Positions 1-9,929 of a stretch of DNA of 64,000 nucleotides are shown here, piece by piece; position 1 is the stretch's first letter, and each line of letters starts with the position of its first letter. Source of the DNA: Rehmannia glutinosa (Eukaryota > Streptophyta > Magnoliopsida > Lamiales > Orobanchaceae). The notes under the pieces were generated by a model, which worked only from the letters and a program-made list of their open reading frames with translations, searched no databases and was not told the DNA's origin. Both the position numbers and the translations under genes were made by a program. The stretch is from contig CM071929.1 in NCBI GenBank assembly GCA_016081115.2, positions 2,666,001 to 2,730,000 of the forward strand, in the 5' to 3' direction.

Positions 1-454
1 GATAAAAGCCACTTTTGAAAAGTGGGGCAAATAGTGAAATCCGCTTTACATAATTTATGTCATAATTTGCGGAGGATTTTTCAACAATTGCAACAAATTG
101 GCACCAAAAGTTGATGGAAATGTGCATTCACTTGCCTATAAAATGGATTGATTCGGGAGAGAAAAAATACACCAAAACAAGCTATCACATTTAATCTTGT
201 ATTTAATTATTTCCTCAGCTTAAAAAGTGTTAGTTTTTCTCCTAAAGAGAGAGAATGATATAGTTTTCTCATTGTATTTAGAGAGAAGGTATTGTAATCC
301 CTATTTTTATAGTGAGTTAGTCTTACACTTGTCCGTGGTTTTTACCTCAAATTTATTTGGGGGGTTTTCACGTAAAAATATTCGTGTTATTTTACCATTA
401 TTTTTCTCACATCACTATTATCACGGGTTTGTTCCGGTCCATAATTTCCTAGCA
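1..454 (+). mobile_element. Truncated copia-type LTR (right part)
   Basis: The segment reads like the end of a Ty1/copia LTR. It has a TATA-like CTATAAAATGG near 136 and a transcribed segment with repeated GTGAG and TTACAC motifs. It ends in a T-rich stretch with the GTCCGTGGTTTTTACCTC and GGTTTTCACGTAAAAATATTCGTG motifs common in plant copia LTRs. The left end lies outside the window. No clear tRNA-Met primer site follows, so this is a solo or truncated LTR. The 82-residue reading frame inside it looks non-coding. Confidence 0.5.
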
Positions 455-465
455 TTAATGTTTGT

Positions 466-930
466 ATTTATGTAAATGGACTATACTATCTTCACATTTT
501 TAAAAGATGAACCCCATACTTTTCAAAAACAATAAAAAAAGATGAATCCCATTTTTTATGGTCCCCACTATCCCGCTCCGAGTGTTTCATTGAGGAGGTG
601 GATTGCGACATATGTCTCAACGTGCCAGAGTCATGAGATACTTTTAGACAAACTATTTTCACATTTTTTATTTAAATTTATGTGATGAATGTGCGTAAAC
701 ATGTAACTAATACATACGTACTTTGGCAATATTGCACACATTAGTAATATAAGTATATTGATACTGATATATATGTGTGTGTTTGCGTGATGTGTCATGA
801 TGTATAAATTCCGATAGAGTAATTAAGTGCATGAGGTCCACAAATCTTTTTTTTTAATTGTCGAATGAGGTTTATAAGTCAATAAAAATAATCTGATGCA
901 ACGCTTAAGCTAAGTCCACGTAGCGCTTTA
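466..930. other. AT-rich intergenic DNA
   Basis: No gene, RNA or element with recognisable ends was seen here. Confidence 0.5.
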
Positions 931-939
931 AGCTAAACA

Positions 940-1098
940 TAGCTCGTGGAGACCAAATGGTCTATACACAGTACCTTCAAATATAGCTCCTGTGGACAAA
1001 TAATGTGTTACTGTGCAAGAAAACTCGGGTTCAAATCTCATCTCTCGCCCCATCCAGGACATCCCATTTCCCCGATCGCCTCCAAAAAAAAGAAAAAG
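940..1098 (+). repeat. Possible tRNA-derived SINE fragment
   Basis: A TAGCTCCTGTGG stretch near 985 resembles a Pol III A box and GGTTCAAATCTC near 1028 resembles a B box. The segment ends in an A-rich run at 1084-1098. I found no convincing target-site duplication, so the call is tentative. Confidence 0.35.
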
Positions 1099-1099
1099 A

Positions 1100-2518
1100 G
1101 TACTCCATTTGAAGGTATGTCATCAATACTTCTAAGTTCATTTTATCTAGATATATTGTTGACTTAAATGTTGGAGTGTATTCCGTGTACGCCCAAGAGA
1201 CCCCTAACCATTTTGTTCGTGTTGTAGATATAGACATATTCAAGAGATCACAATTATGAGAAAAGTTAACACACGAAGATGTGGAGTGTTACCACATCAA
1301 TATGCATATATTTATATTAGGAATTGTAATGTTATACCGTGTGTTGACAAATACTTTTATATTTGTTAACATGAACAATAAAAAGGTGTAAATGAGTTCA
1401 AATAGTTTTGATAATTTTACACATATATTATTATATTTTTCACCAATTGAGTTGAGATTCATATTTTATTAAACAACGAGAAATATGTACGTGTTTAATT
1501 TGTTATGTAAATAAACCAGACTCAAACAAGTTTTTAACGACTATTATTGAGTAGAAAATCGGATAACTTAGTTTGTTTTCTAGCCCTATGCAAGTGCAGT
1601 AATATCTATGCTATGCTTATGTATCGTCTCTAGTGGAAAACATTTCCCATCATTTTTTCCTATTTAATTGTAATTTAAAAACACTTTATAAATTTATTTC
1701 GTAATAATAAATTAAACAATGTAGCGGCATGTATATGTACGCCTATAAATCTGTTATTTATCTTTTCATATGTTTGTGCCAATCTTTATATTTAGCTAAT
1801 TAAGATTCTAATTTAACAAAATTCATTTATTAATATAAAAATTTGAAGATACATTATTGTTTTATTCCAAAAATACACTTATTTCCTTTTTAAGACTTTA
1901 CATAATAAACTAATTTTCTAAAATAATATTTTTCAAAAGTATATTTTTATTTGAAAATTAATAATTTGACACTATTACCTCTTAACTATATCATAATAAT
2001 ACAATATTATTTTTTTTCAAAAAACATACAATATTTGCACTCTTTCACCGTTTCCATTCGATTAAGTTTATTTGGAATTGTGATTTCTTGTTCCACGATT
2101 TACATTCCACTTCTTAATCCACTTGCTAAGATGAGCGTCACATATCTCTGTGATAAACACATATTGTTGATTGTTTAGATGCATAAACACATGTCATTCA
2201 TCTAAACAAGTGGAATATAAAATGGAACAACAAATCTCATCCTATTAATTTGTCATCATTGGCTTCATACGAGATTCGATCTCCTGTTCCACTCAACTAT
2301 TCCACTATATTGGATGAAAAGTACATGTACATAATTATAACAACATATTGTACACATATCATTCATCCAAATGTAATGTAATGGAATATGAGGTGGAATA
2401 GGAACGTGGAATAGGAAATCTCAATCAACGTGTAGTCAAGCACATTGGAGACTTATTACCAAGATTTCACGTCTAATCACCTACAATTATTAAATTTAAG
2501 AAAAAATTTCTTTACAAG
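1100..2518. other. AT-rich intergenic DNA with a diverged MITE-like repeat
   Basis: No coding region is supported. About 2040-2430 contains GGAATA/TATTCC-rich inverted motifs and ATTCATCCAAATG. A related, partly inverted version lies at about 30955-31150, so this is probably an old low-copy MITE. Confidence 0.4.
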
Positions 2519-2698
2519 TAATACAAAAATTAGGTTTCCTATATCCAAAAATATAAATTTATACATAAAGACAATTTATTAGATTTGTTTTAAAAAGAAT
2601 TTGGCCCCTACCATTGCAAAGACTCGAACTTGGGCCCATTCACTAAAGAGTAATACCCGTGGCCATTGAGCTAACTCCAGTGGTTAATACAAAAATTA
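2519..2698 (-). mobile_element. tRNA-derived SINE with 14-bp target duplication
   Basis: The perfect 14-bp direct repeat TAATACAAAAATTA lies at 2519-2532 and 2685-2698. Between them, on the minus strand, the 152-bp insert starts CCACTGGAGTTAGCTCAATGG-like (A box TTAGCTCAATGG) and then has AGTTCGAGTCT (B box). This is the layout of a plant tRNA-derived SINE. The 3' part (TTTCCTATATCC on the plus strand) recurs at 9078-9113, so the tail or the flank is itself repeated. Target duplication plus both boxes make this a confident call. Confidence 0.75.
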
Positions 2699-3021
2699 TG
2701 GTTGTGACTGGTTGTGCTTTCATTCAATGCACTTTTATTTTCTTACGGGTCGGGGTGTCTCCAACCATAGAATTTAATGGAATATAGAATTCCATAACAT
2801 TCTCGGTGTCCTCGGTTTGGATTTTATGGAATCCATTAAATCTTGAGGTCCTCAACTTGGATTTTAATGGATTCCACAAAAATCCAGTATCCTCAAACAT
2901 TCAAGGAATCCCTTGGAATTCTTTTATAAATGGATTTTGGTGGATTATGGTGGAATTATAAGCTAGATTTGTGAAAGATAAATTCTCACCTTCCCCCATC
3001 GGAATTCTATTTCCATTTCCC

Positions 3022-3073
<52 letters not shown>

Positions 3074-3872
3074 GTAATAATAAATTGGCTATGGTATAAA
3101 AAGGAAAAATAACATATCTTTCTTTTATGTACATCTCCCCGCGCATCGTCTTATAATGTCAACAATTCAACACGTTCTACCTCAATTTTATGAATAATCA
3201 TTGTAGAGTAACTAGAGTTAATTTGTCATCTTATTTCAATTGCTAATATTTTTAATTTTATTGATAAATTAACAAGAAAAACTATTGTTGTAATCATACT
3301 TTACTGGAAATCATTGTTTATAAATTTTCATTCATTCATCTTGATAGACACATTTGTTTTGTGTTAGAAAATGTGGTTTTAAAATTATCTGGTAAGATTT
3401 TGATCATCAATGTTGTTGTTTGTTGAATAATTTTTTTAAAAATAGTTGTTATGGAATTATTCCTAATTTTGACAGTTTTAAATTATATTTTGCAAAGTTT
3501 ATGAAACTTTTTTTTTTTGCTAATGACTGTCTTTCAATATTTACATTTCATATTTTTAATGATTATGACATTATGCTACTAATTTCATAAAAAAATTATT
3601 AATTATACTTTTTATAACATCCAACAAATTTCACTGAATCCACACAATTCCATAGTATAAAATTCCACTAGAATCTAGTGACAAATCCATATGGAATCCA
3701 TAGAATTCTCTTAAAATATATAAAATTCCATAACTTAAAAATAGTGATAAACTAAAAAAATTATCGGAATTCTTTATATGAATATGGGGAGAAAAGATAA
3801 ATAAATAGTATAAGTGGGTATTGAAAAGTGTGAGAGAAAAGAAAAAAATGAGTTAATTTTGAGAGAAATTTA
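2699..3872. repeat. AT-rich repeat region with GAATTCCA motifs and an AAT microsatellite
   Basis: Many diverged GGAATTCCAT/ATGGAATTC motifs occur in both orientations at 2770-2930 and 3620-3725. This suggests a non-autonomous element with subterminal inverted repeats. I could not fix its ends. An (AAT)n microsatellite occupies 3022-3083. The poly-leucine frame on the opposite strand is only this microsatellite. Confidence 0.45.
3022..3083. repeat. (AAT)n microsatellite
   Basis: About 20 AAT units with one AGT interruption near the right end. Confidence 0.95.
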
Positions 3873-5129
3873 GGGGCAATTGGATATTGTTTTGCATGTT
3901 TTTGTGTGTGAATTTTGTGTGATTTTTATTTTTCGTATGAAGGATTGTGCGTATTTTTGTGTCTTTCCGCCCCATTTTATATTGTCATATGTTACGTATG
4001 GTATTTTTGGTTGTTTAGCAGGTTTTCGTAAAAAGAGAACTTAAAACAGACTAAAATGGCGAGACGGACATGATGGGCGAATGACGATTGGGAAGGCAAA
4101 GCGCGAACGGTGCAGTCTTGGACGCGCGCGCACCCGCACACGCAAGGTGGGCGCGCAAGCCATGCACAAGGTGAGCACGACGCGCAAGCATACGCGTGAA
4201 TTCACTGCACAGTGTGCACCACTGCGCGGACGCGCACCTGGAGATGTTTCTAGAATTTTAAATCCGATTTTCCCTTTTCTTTTTGGATTATTCCACCTTG
4301 TATAGGCTTAGACTTATAAATAGCACTTGGGGGATCCATAATTTCGTACACTCTCATTTATAGCACTTCTATACTTTAGTTTTTTGGTATTTTTCTCTTG
4401 CTTTCAATATTGGGATTGCTTGGGTTCTTCCTCTTGAAGCTATTTTTGCTTTTTAATCAAAGAGTAAAATTTCTTCATCTCTTTTGTCTGATTTTAATTG
4501 TTGGGTGATTATTTTTATTGCATAATATGTTTATGATTATATTCTTTCCATCAATTGAGATTATGATTCCATCTCCAAGCATGAACTAATTTCCTTGTTC
4601 TAGTATTATGATGATTTGATTCAAACAAACAATCATGAATATTGATTAACTGATCTGCTTTCCTGAATAAATTGTTTTACTTGTTGATTGATTGTCTGGC
4701 CAACTCTTGATTGGTTGAGGGAATAATTGAGATCGAGAGAAGATATTATTCCTGGACTAAATTTATTCAGGGGGTTAGATATGAACCAGAGATGTATTAT
4801 CTAACCATAGGTTTAATGAAAATATCAAATTATTGGGATAACCCTAATCTATGAATACGAAAGTTGTTAGATCTAAACCTAGTCTTTACATGTTTGTTAT
4901 ATTTGTTAACCGCATGATCAATTAATTGATATTCTTCTTGCAAGTTTGATGAGATGAATCCATCATCCAGACTTTTATTCCATATCTTTTTCTCCTAGTT
5001 TATTCGTGTTTACTTTTAATTCATCTTTTTAATTGTTTTCTTTGAGTTTATTTAAATCCAACAAACGGTTAGAGTGTTTAGGATTTATTTTCTGTTAATT
5101 GTGTTGCATAATAATTATTTATCGTCTAA

Positions 5130-5708
5130 GGGCCTATTTGTTTATGTTTCCATGGTCCATTTCAGTTTCGGAGTTGGAAATAGAATTTTGAGAATTTATT
5201 GATTTTTGTATGGAAATGGGATTTTGTTTGGATGAATGAATTGAAATGTGTTTTATGTAGGGTTGGAAATGAGATTGTGTTTGGTTTGAGTAGTTTTGAA
5301 ATATTATTTTATGTATATAATAATTGAAAAGTTGGTAGTGGCGAGTCCACTTTAATATTTTAATTTGAATATATAATATTATATTTGTAAGATTAAGTTG
5401 GTGGGTCCTATTAGATAGTTATAATTTAAAAATAGTAATATTTTAAGTAGATAAAGTTGATAATGGTGGGTCCCACATATATAATTGGGTTAAAATATGA
5501 GAATAGTGATTGATAAGTAATGATGAGTGATGTAGGGTAGTGTATAAGTTTGAGAATAGAAATTATAGGTTTGAGATGTTGTTTTATGTGAAAAATAGAA
5601 AATGAAAATGATGATTTCCATTGGAAATTTTATGAACAAACATGATTCCACTTTTATATATAGTTGGAAACTGGAAAGAGGCCATTAGAAACATAAACAA
5701 ACAAGGCC
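5130..5708. mobile_element. Harbinger-type (Tourist-like) MITE inside solo LTR A
   Basis: The terminal inverted repeats are GGGCCTATTTGTTTATG on the left and CATAAACAAACAAGGCC on the right. TAA flanks both ends (5127-5129, 5709-5711). The homologous position in the second LTR copy (near 44855) reads continuously as GGCTAAGTC, giving the empty site. TAA duplication plus an empty site fit PIF/Harbinger. Confidence 0.8.
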
Positions 5709-5756
5709 TAAGTCTTTCGTGAGAGACGACTTGTGGTTAACTTTCTACCATACAAT

Positions 5757-7230
5757 TGTTTGATACACATTTTGATCTTAATTTTGATGATTTTATTTTT
5801 ACACCAAAACAATGGTTTTAAAGGTTGTCCAAATACTCCTAAATGATTTAAAATAGTTTTAATATTTTTCGGAGTATTTCTTCAAGTTTTACTTTAGATA
5901 AAATTGGACAACACTTCTAATGATTTTACGTTTATATGTTTTTACCTCAAAACAAGGTTTCTAAATGTTGTCTAAATACTCCCGATTGGTTTAAAATGTT
6001 TTTACTAAAATTTCGGAATATTTTTTGAGTTTTATTTTCGGCAAAAATTGGACAACTTTTCTGTCTCAAGGTCTACCTGTCGCTGTATAGGGCAACCCGT
6101 ACCTGAAGATGTTTTTGGAACAAAAAATGAGACGGAAGTGAAAAACGGTCGGTCGGCCGGCCGCATCTGGCGTCGGCCGGTCGTCTGGGGTCGACCGTGC
6201 ACGAACGTTCACTCAAACGAACGCGTTTTTCTTTCATCAAACCCATTAGGGGACCGGTTGGAGTCGTGGTCGGACGGTCGAACCCTACGTCGACCGGTCC
6301 GCCTGTGTAAATTTAATGTGCTTCGTTTCAAACTTCTATTTCGTGCGGCCGGCCGCTGTGCTTTGTCGGCAAAAAATATGACCGTTTGACAAACAGACAT
6401 ATTTCCTTAAAATGTGGGATTGATTTTAACATGACTATATTATTGATTTTAATTGTATTTTTCGTAGATTTTCAATCCCCAAGAGAGCCTATGCTTGATC
6501 AATCATCTCCTATATATAGAGGAAGTTTTGGAGCAACCAACACAACAATTGAGATACAACACAACAAGATACACTTCAAGCAAATATTTGTTCTTCATTG
6601 TTATTATTCTTGTTGTAATTTTGCCTAGCTTATCACTTTCACATCCTTGAGGTCTAGGCTATTCTTGATTACACTTTGCACTCAAATTGTAATATTCATT
6701 ATTGAGTTGTAATCTTGATTTTTGGTTATCATTCAAACACAAGATATCTTGTGAGTGTTCTTGTGGAAAGAACACACTTGGATGATCTAGGTGATAGGAG
6801 CAAGAAGATTGTGGTGATCTTCTTATTGAGGTGTTGAAGAATTTGGTATTCTTCAAGGTTGAGATTGTGGTAATCTTCACAAGGTGCCGTTGGAGATTGT
6901 GGTAATCTTCAAGAGAGATTGTTGCAATCTCAAAGGTGGTGTTGAAGAAGAGTGTGGAGCTCTTCAAGGTGTCGTTGTAAGTTGGTGTTGTATTAATTTG
7001 TGGTAAATTAATAAAACCTTTTTCTTTTTGAAATCCATCCAGGATATCTTTGGGGTGGTAGAGGATTAGGCCCTAGGTGGGTTGAACCTCTATAAATCGA
7101 CGTGTGTTGTTTACATTCCGCACCTTTATTATTGTCTTTGAGCATTCAATTAGAAAAAGAGGGCAAAATCGAAAAGATGGAGATAATCTATTCACCCCCC
7201 TCTAGATTATCGTAGCCGCTTGGACTTACA
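5757..7230 (+). mobile_element. SIRE-like copia solo LTR inside solo LTR A
   Basis: It starts TGTTTGATACAC and ends TTGGACTTACA, flanked by the 5-bp duplication ACAAT (5752-5756 and 7231-7235). The 1474-bp length and the terminal CTATTCACCCCCCTCTAG motif fit LTRs of the copia SIRE/Maximus lineage. It holds a diverged tandem duplication of about 120 bp (5820-6060). It also has a CG-rich block at 6140-6360 with repeated GGCCGGCC, GTCGACC and GACCGGT motifs, and poly(A)-type AATAAA near 7010. The short frames over the CG-rich block are probably non-coding. Confidence 0.8.
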
Positions 7231-7514
7231 ACAATTAATCTCGTTCTCTTGCGATGATTGTTAGATTTATTTTAGGTGTTTAGTGGTCGAACAGATATGC
7301 TTTCATTTTGCTAGAAAATAGTGGTAAAAAAATTTGAAAGGAAAAAAATAAATTTTGAGAGTGTGATTGGATGTGAGATGAAAAAGTAATGATGAAAGTT
7401 GATTTGATTTTAAAATAGTAAAATAATGATTGAATAAGATTGATAGTTATAAACGTGTGAGAAACTGAATAGTAAAATTTGTGGGAGAATGTGTAATAAT
7501 GATTAATTTTTGAG

Positions 7515-7689
7515 TAAATCTAATGCGAGACCGTCTCACAAATTTAAATTTATAAGACGGATCCAACCCATTTTACAAATCAAAGCAAGTTAGATCCAAA
7601 ATCAAATGGTTCACTAATATGGGTCATTTTAGGATCCGTCTCACGACATTAATCTATCAGGCCATTTCATATGAGTCTTTGTCTTAAAT
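7515..7689. mobile_element. Small MITE inside MITE M copy 1
   Basis: TAAATC is repeated at 7515-7520 and 7684-7689. Inside it, TAATGCGAGACCGTCTCAC on the left pairs with GTCTCACGACATTA near 7650. MITE copy 2 lacks this segment, which supports an insertion. Confidence 0.55.
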
Positions 7690-7892
7690 CTTTTGTGAAA
7701 AATGTATAGCTGTGATTTGTAAGAGAAAAAATTAAAGTGAGCAAATAATATATTTCCGACAATTTTCATAAACAATCGCATGTTTGGTCAATAAAAATTC
7801 TCAAATGAACGAAAATATAATATTTTTCATATCCAATTGCAACCTAAAGATTTTATTTGATTTTTTTTTTTTATTTCTTCCACAAAAAATAA

Positions 7893-9071
7893 GGGTGCGA
7901 TTGGATATACTTTCATTTTAATTTTTTTTATTTTCCTAGAGAATAGTAGTAAAAAAAAATTAGCGAGAAAAAAAAGATGAATTTTGAGAGTGTGATTGGA
8001 TGTGAGATGAAAAAATAATGATGAAAGTCTATTTGGTTGAAAAGTAGCAAAATAATGATTGAATATGATTGGTAGTTAACGACCAACATGGATTGAAAAA
8101 ATCCTCTCTCTACCCCTTTTCCTCTCCATTATCTCTAACTCAAAAACCTAAACCTAATATCATCTCCCTCTCACTTCACCCCTCCACACCGCCACCCACA
8201 TCCCATCCCCCTCTCCCTCCCTCCTTCCCCTCCCCCTCCATGCTTTCTCTGGAGGGTAGACGATGGCGGCGATTCCTTGTGATTTTCGGAGGTGACCGAT
8301 ATTTTTCGTTCCAGGGTGAAAGCGGGTCGGAGCTCCATGGAGGTGTCTCGGAGTGAGTAGATGATGGGCTGCAGCAGTAGAGTTGGGTGAGGGAGAGACA
8401 ATTTTTTATTTTTTTAGCTATAGTTGTTGTTTTCTTATTTTGTTTGTATGTTCTTTTCCCGGTTGATCTGGGAAACTCGTAGGCGGATCAGTTTTTTCTG
8501 TTCTGCAGTATGTAGTGGTTGCTCGTGCCCGTTTTTTTTGGTGTGTTACAGTCTCCTTTAAGGAGTCTTTGAAGTCTCCCGACGTGGAGTGGTTTAGTTT
8601 GGGGTGGGTAGTTTTTAGTCCATGTTGTGAATCAATTGATCTTACCAATTCCCCTGGCTCTTAGTTAGTCTTGTCGACTCTTAGCTTGGTTGGCTACGAT
8701 TGTAGTTGTAATTATAGTTTTTGAGTTGTTATAATAAAATACTATTGTTCGATAAAAAAAATATGATTGATAGTTAGAAATGTATGAGTGAGTGAATATT
8801 AAAATTTGTGGGAGAATGTGTAATAATGATTAATTTTTTATGGAAAATGTGTAGATGTGATTGATGATAGAAAAAATAAGAAAAAGTGAAAGTGAGAGAA
8901 TCATATATTTTAGAAAATTTTCATAAACAATAGCATGTTTGGTCAAAACAATTTCTCCAACGAAACGAAAATAGAATACATTTCATATTCAATGGCCACC
9001 TAACACACTTTCAACAAAATATTCACTCAAAAATGAAAATTTTGGAAAAGTTTTCACAACCAATCACACCC
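7893..9071. mobile_element. MITE family M, copy 2, split by a retroposon
   Basis: The ends GGGTGCGATTGG and CCAATCACACCC form terminal inverted repeats. The body is homologous to copy 1. It is split by the poly(A)-tailed insertion at 8079-8760. The two copies lie head to tail about 50 bp apart. Confidence 0.7.
8079..8760 (+). mobile_element. Poly(A)-tailed retroposon (LINE-derived or processed transcript)
   Basis: It is flanked by 16-bp direct repeats ATATGATTGGTAGTTA (8063-8078) and ATATGATTGATAGTTA (8761-8776), one mismatch, and ends in seven A residues. MITE copy 1 supplies the empty site. The 682-bp insert has a pyrimidine-rich 5' part (CCTCTCTCTACCCC) with a short frame and a T-rich 3' part resembling a LINE 3' untranslated region. 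I see no protein family in it, so it could be a deleted LINE or a retroposed transcript. Confidence 0.7.
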
Positions 9072-9109
9072 TATGTTTCCTATATCCAAAAATATAAAAT
9101 TTATACATA

Positions 9110-9753
9110 AGACCATCTCCAACCCATTGCACCAAATTTGGTGTAAAACTACACCAAATTTGGTGTTTTGGTGTAATTTTTGAAAATCATCTCCAACCCA
9201 TTACACCAAATCTTACACCAAATAAATATTTTATTCTTTATTTTTCATTTTCTAGTAACCAAATTTATTTATTTATACAACCATTTCATTTAATTATAGT
9301 TTACTATTGTTAATGTAATTAACTAAAAACTTATATTTAATTAATATTACATTAATTAATTATATTAAAAAAATAAATATTAAAATTAATGTTAGTATCT
9401 CTTTTAATTTAATTATAATTATTCGCTATTTATAATTATTTATATCAAATGGTAATTAATTATTAAAACCAAGTTATATAAATTAATTATATTTAAAATG
9501 AGGATACAATTGGAATTTAAATTTGAAGTAGAAGAGAATTGGAGGGCAAATTGGAGATATTGCATTACACCAAATTTGGTGTAAATGAATAGTGTTACAC
9601 CAAATTAATTTGGTGTAGTGAATAGTATTACACCAAATTTGGTGTAATCTATTCACTACACCAAAATTTGGTGTAAGGTTTAGAGTTGGGTTGGAGGAGT
9701 TTTTGCGTATTTGGTGTGATAGTGTAGAATTTGAAGTTGGGTTGGAGATGGCT
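9110..9753. mobile_element. Palindrome-rich MITE upstream of the Rab3GAP-like gene
   Basis: The ends are inverted repeats containing CCATCTCCAACCCA (left near 9112) and TGGGTTGGAGATGG-like sequence on the right (to about 9752). Its outer parts are packed with the palindrome ACACCAAATTTGGTGT. Perfect 20-mers TTACACCAAATTTGGTGTAA lie at 9565-9584 and 9628-9647, with relatives at 9150-9167 and 9596-9617. The element ends about 176 bp before the Rab3GAP-like start codon, so it lies in the promoter or 5' leader. I did not resolve its target duplication. Confidence 0.7.
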
Positions 9754-9929
9754 TAATAAGCGAAATTATTAGATTACTTATATGCGTTTCCTCTTATTCA
9801 GTTTACAGTTTGTCCAATTGTCCAAACGCGGTGCTCCTCTTTTCCTTCCAAAGAAAGGCTCAAAACAAAACTACTGTAATCCCGATCAACGACTATGCCC
9901 TGAAATATTTTCCGTCTCCAATCCACCCA
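9754..9929 (+). promoter_or_regulatory. Probable 5' leader/proximal promoter of the Rab3GAP-like gene
   Basis: This short stretch between the MITE and the start codon has no clear TATA box. In-frame upstream codons begin with TTG at 9810 rather than ATG, so they are leader, not protein. Confidence 0.45.

Larger units (their letters stand above)
3888..7293 (+). mobile_element. Solo LTR of family A (copy A), itself interrupted twice
   Basis: It starts TGTTTTGCATG and ends GTCGAACA, flanked by the perfect 5-bp duplication GATAT (3883-3887 and 7294-7298). Minus its two nested insertions it is about 1.35 kb. A second copy lies at 43592-44960: both share runs such as AATAATTGAGATCG, AGAAGATATTATT and TTTACATGTTTGTTATATTTG. 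No coding region or primer site is attached, so it is a solo LTR. The CG-rich stretch at 4080-4250 has a 74-codon open frame that I take to be non-coding. Confidence 0.75.
3873..7844. mobile_element. MITE family M, copy 1, split by a solo LTR
   Basis: The left end GGGGCAATTGGATAT (3873) matches in inverted form ATATCCAATTGCAACC (ending 7844). Sequence to the right of 7294 matches MITE copy 2 at 7893-9071 through long stretches such as TTTTGAGAGTGTGATTGGATG and GGGAGAATGTGTAATAATGA. Copy 2 has GATTGGATATACTTTCATTTT uninterrupted. In copy 1 that sequence is split after GGATAT by the solo LTR at 3888-7293. A smaller insertion lies at about 7515-7689. The flanking bases TTA and TAA are compatible with Harbinger-type target preference but are not decisive. 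Confidence 0.7.

Noticed and set aside
2901..3146. Minus-strand frame with a long poly-leucine tract
   Set aside because: It is the (AAT)n microsatellite read in one frame, with no protein-like flank.
4081..4305. Arg-rich 74-codon frame
   Set aside because: It sits in the CG-rich part of a solo LTR and the second LTR copy does not preserve it.
9810..9929. Extended N-terminus for the Rab3GAP-like protein
   Set aside because: The first codon is TTG, the added residues are not family-like, and the ATG at 9930 opens the conserved MSRRNHTTELG.
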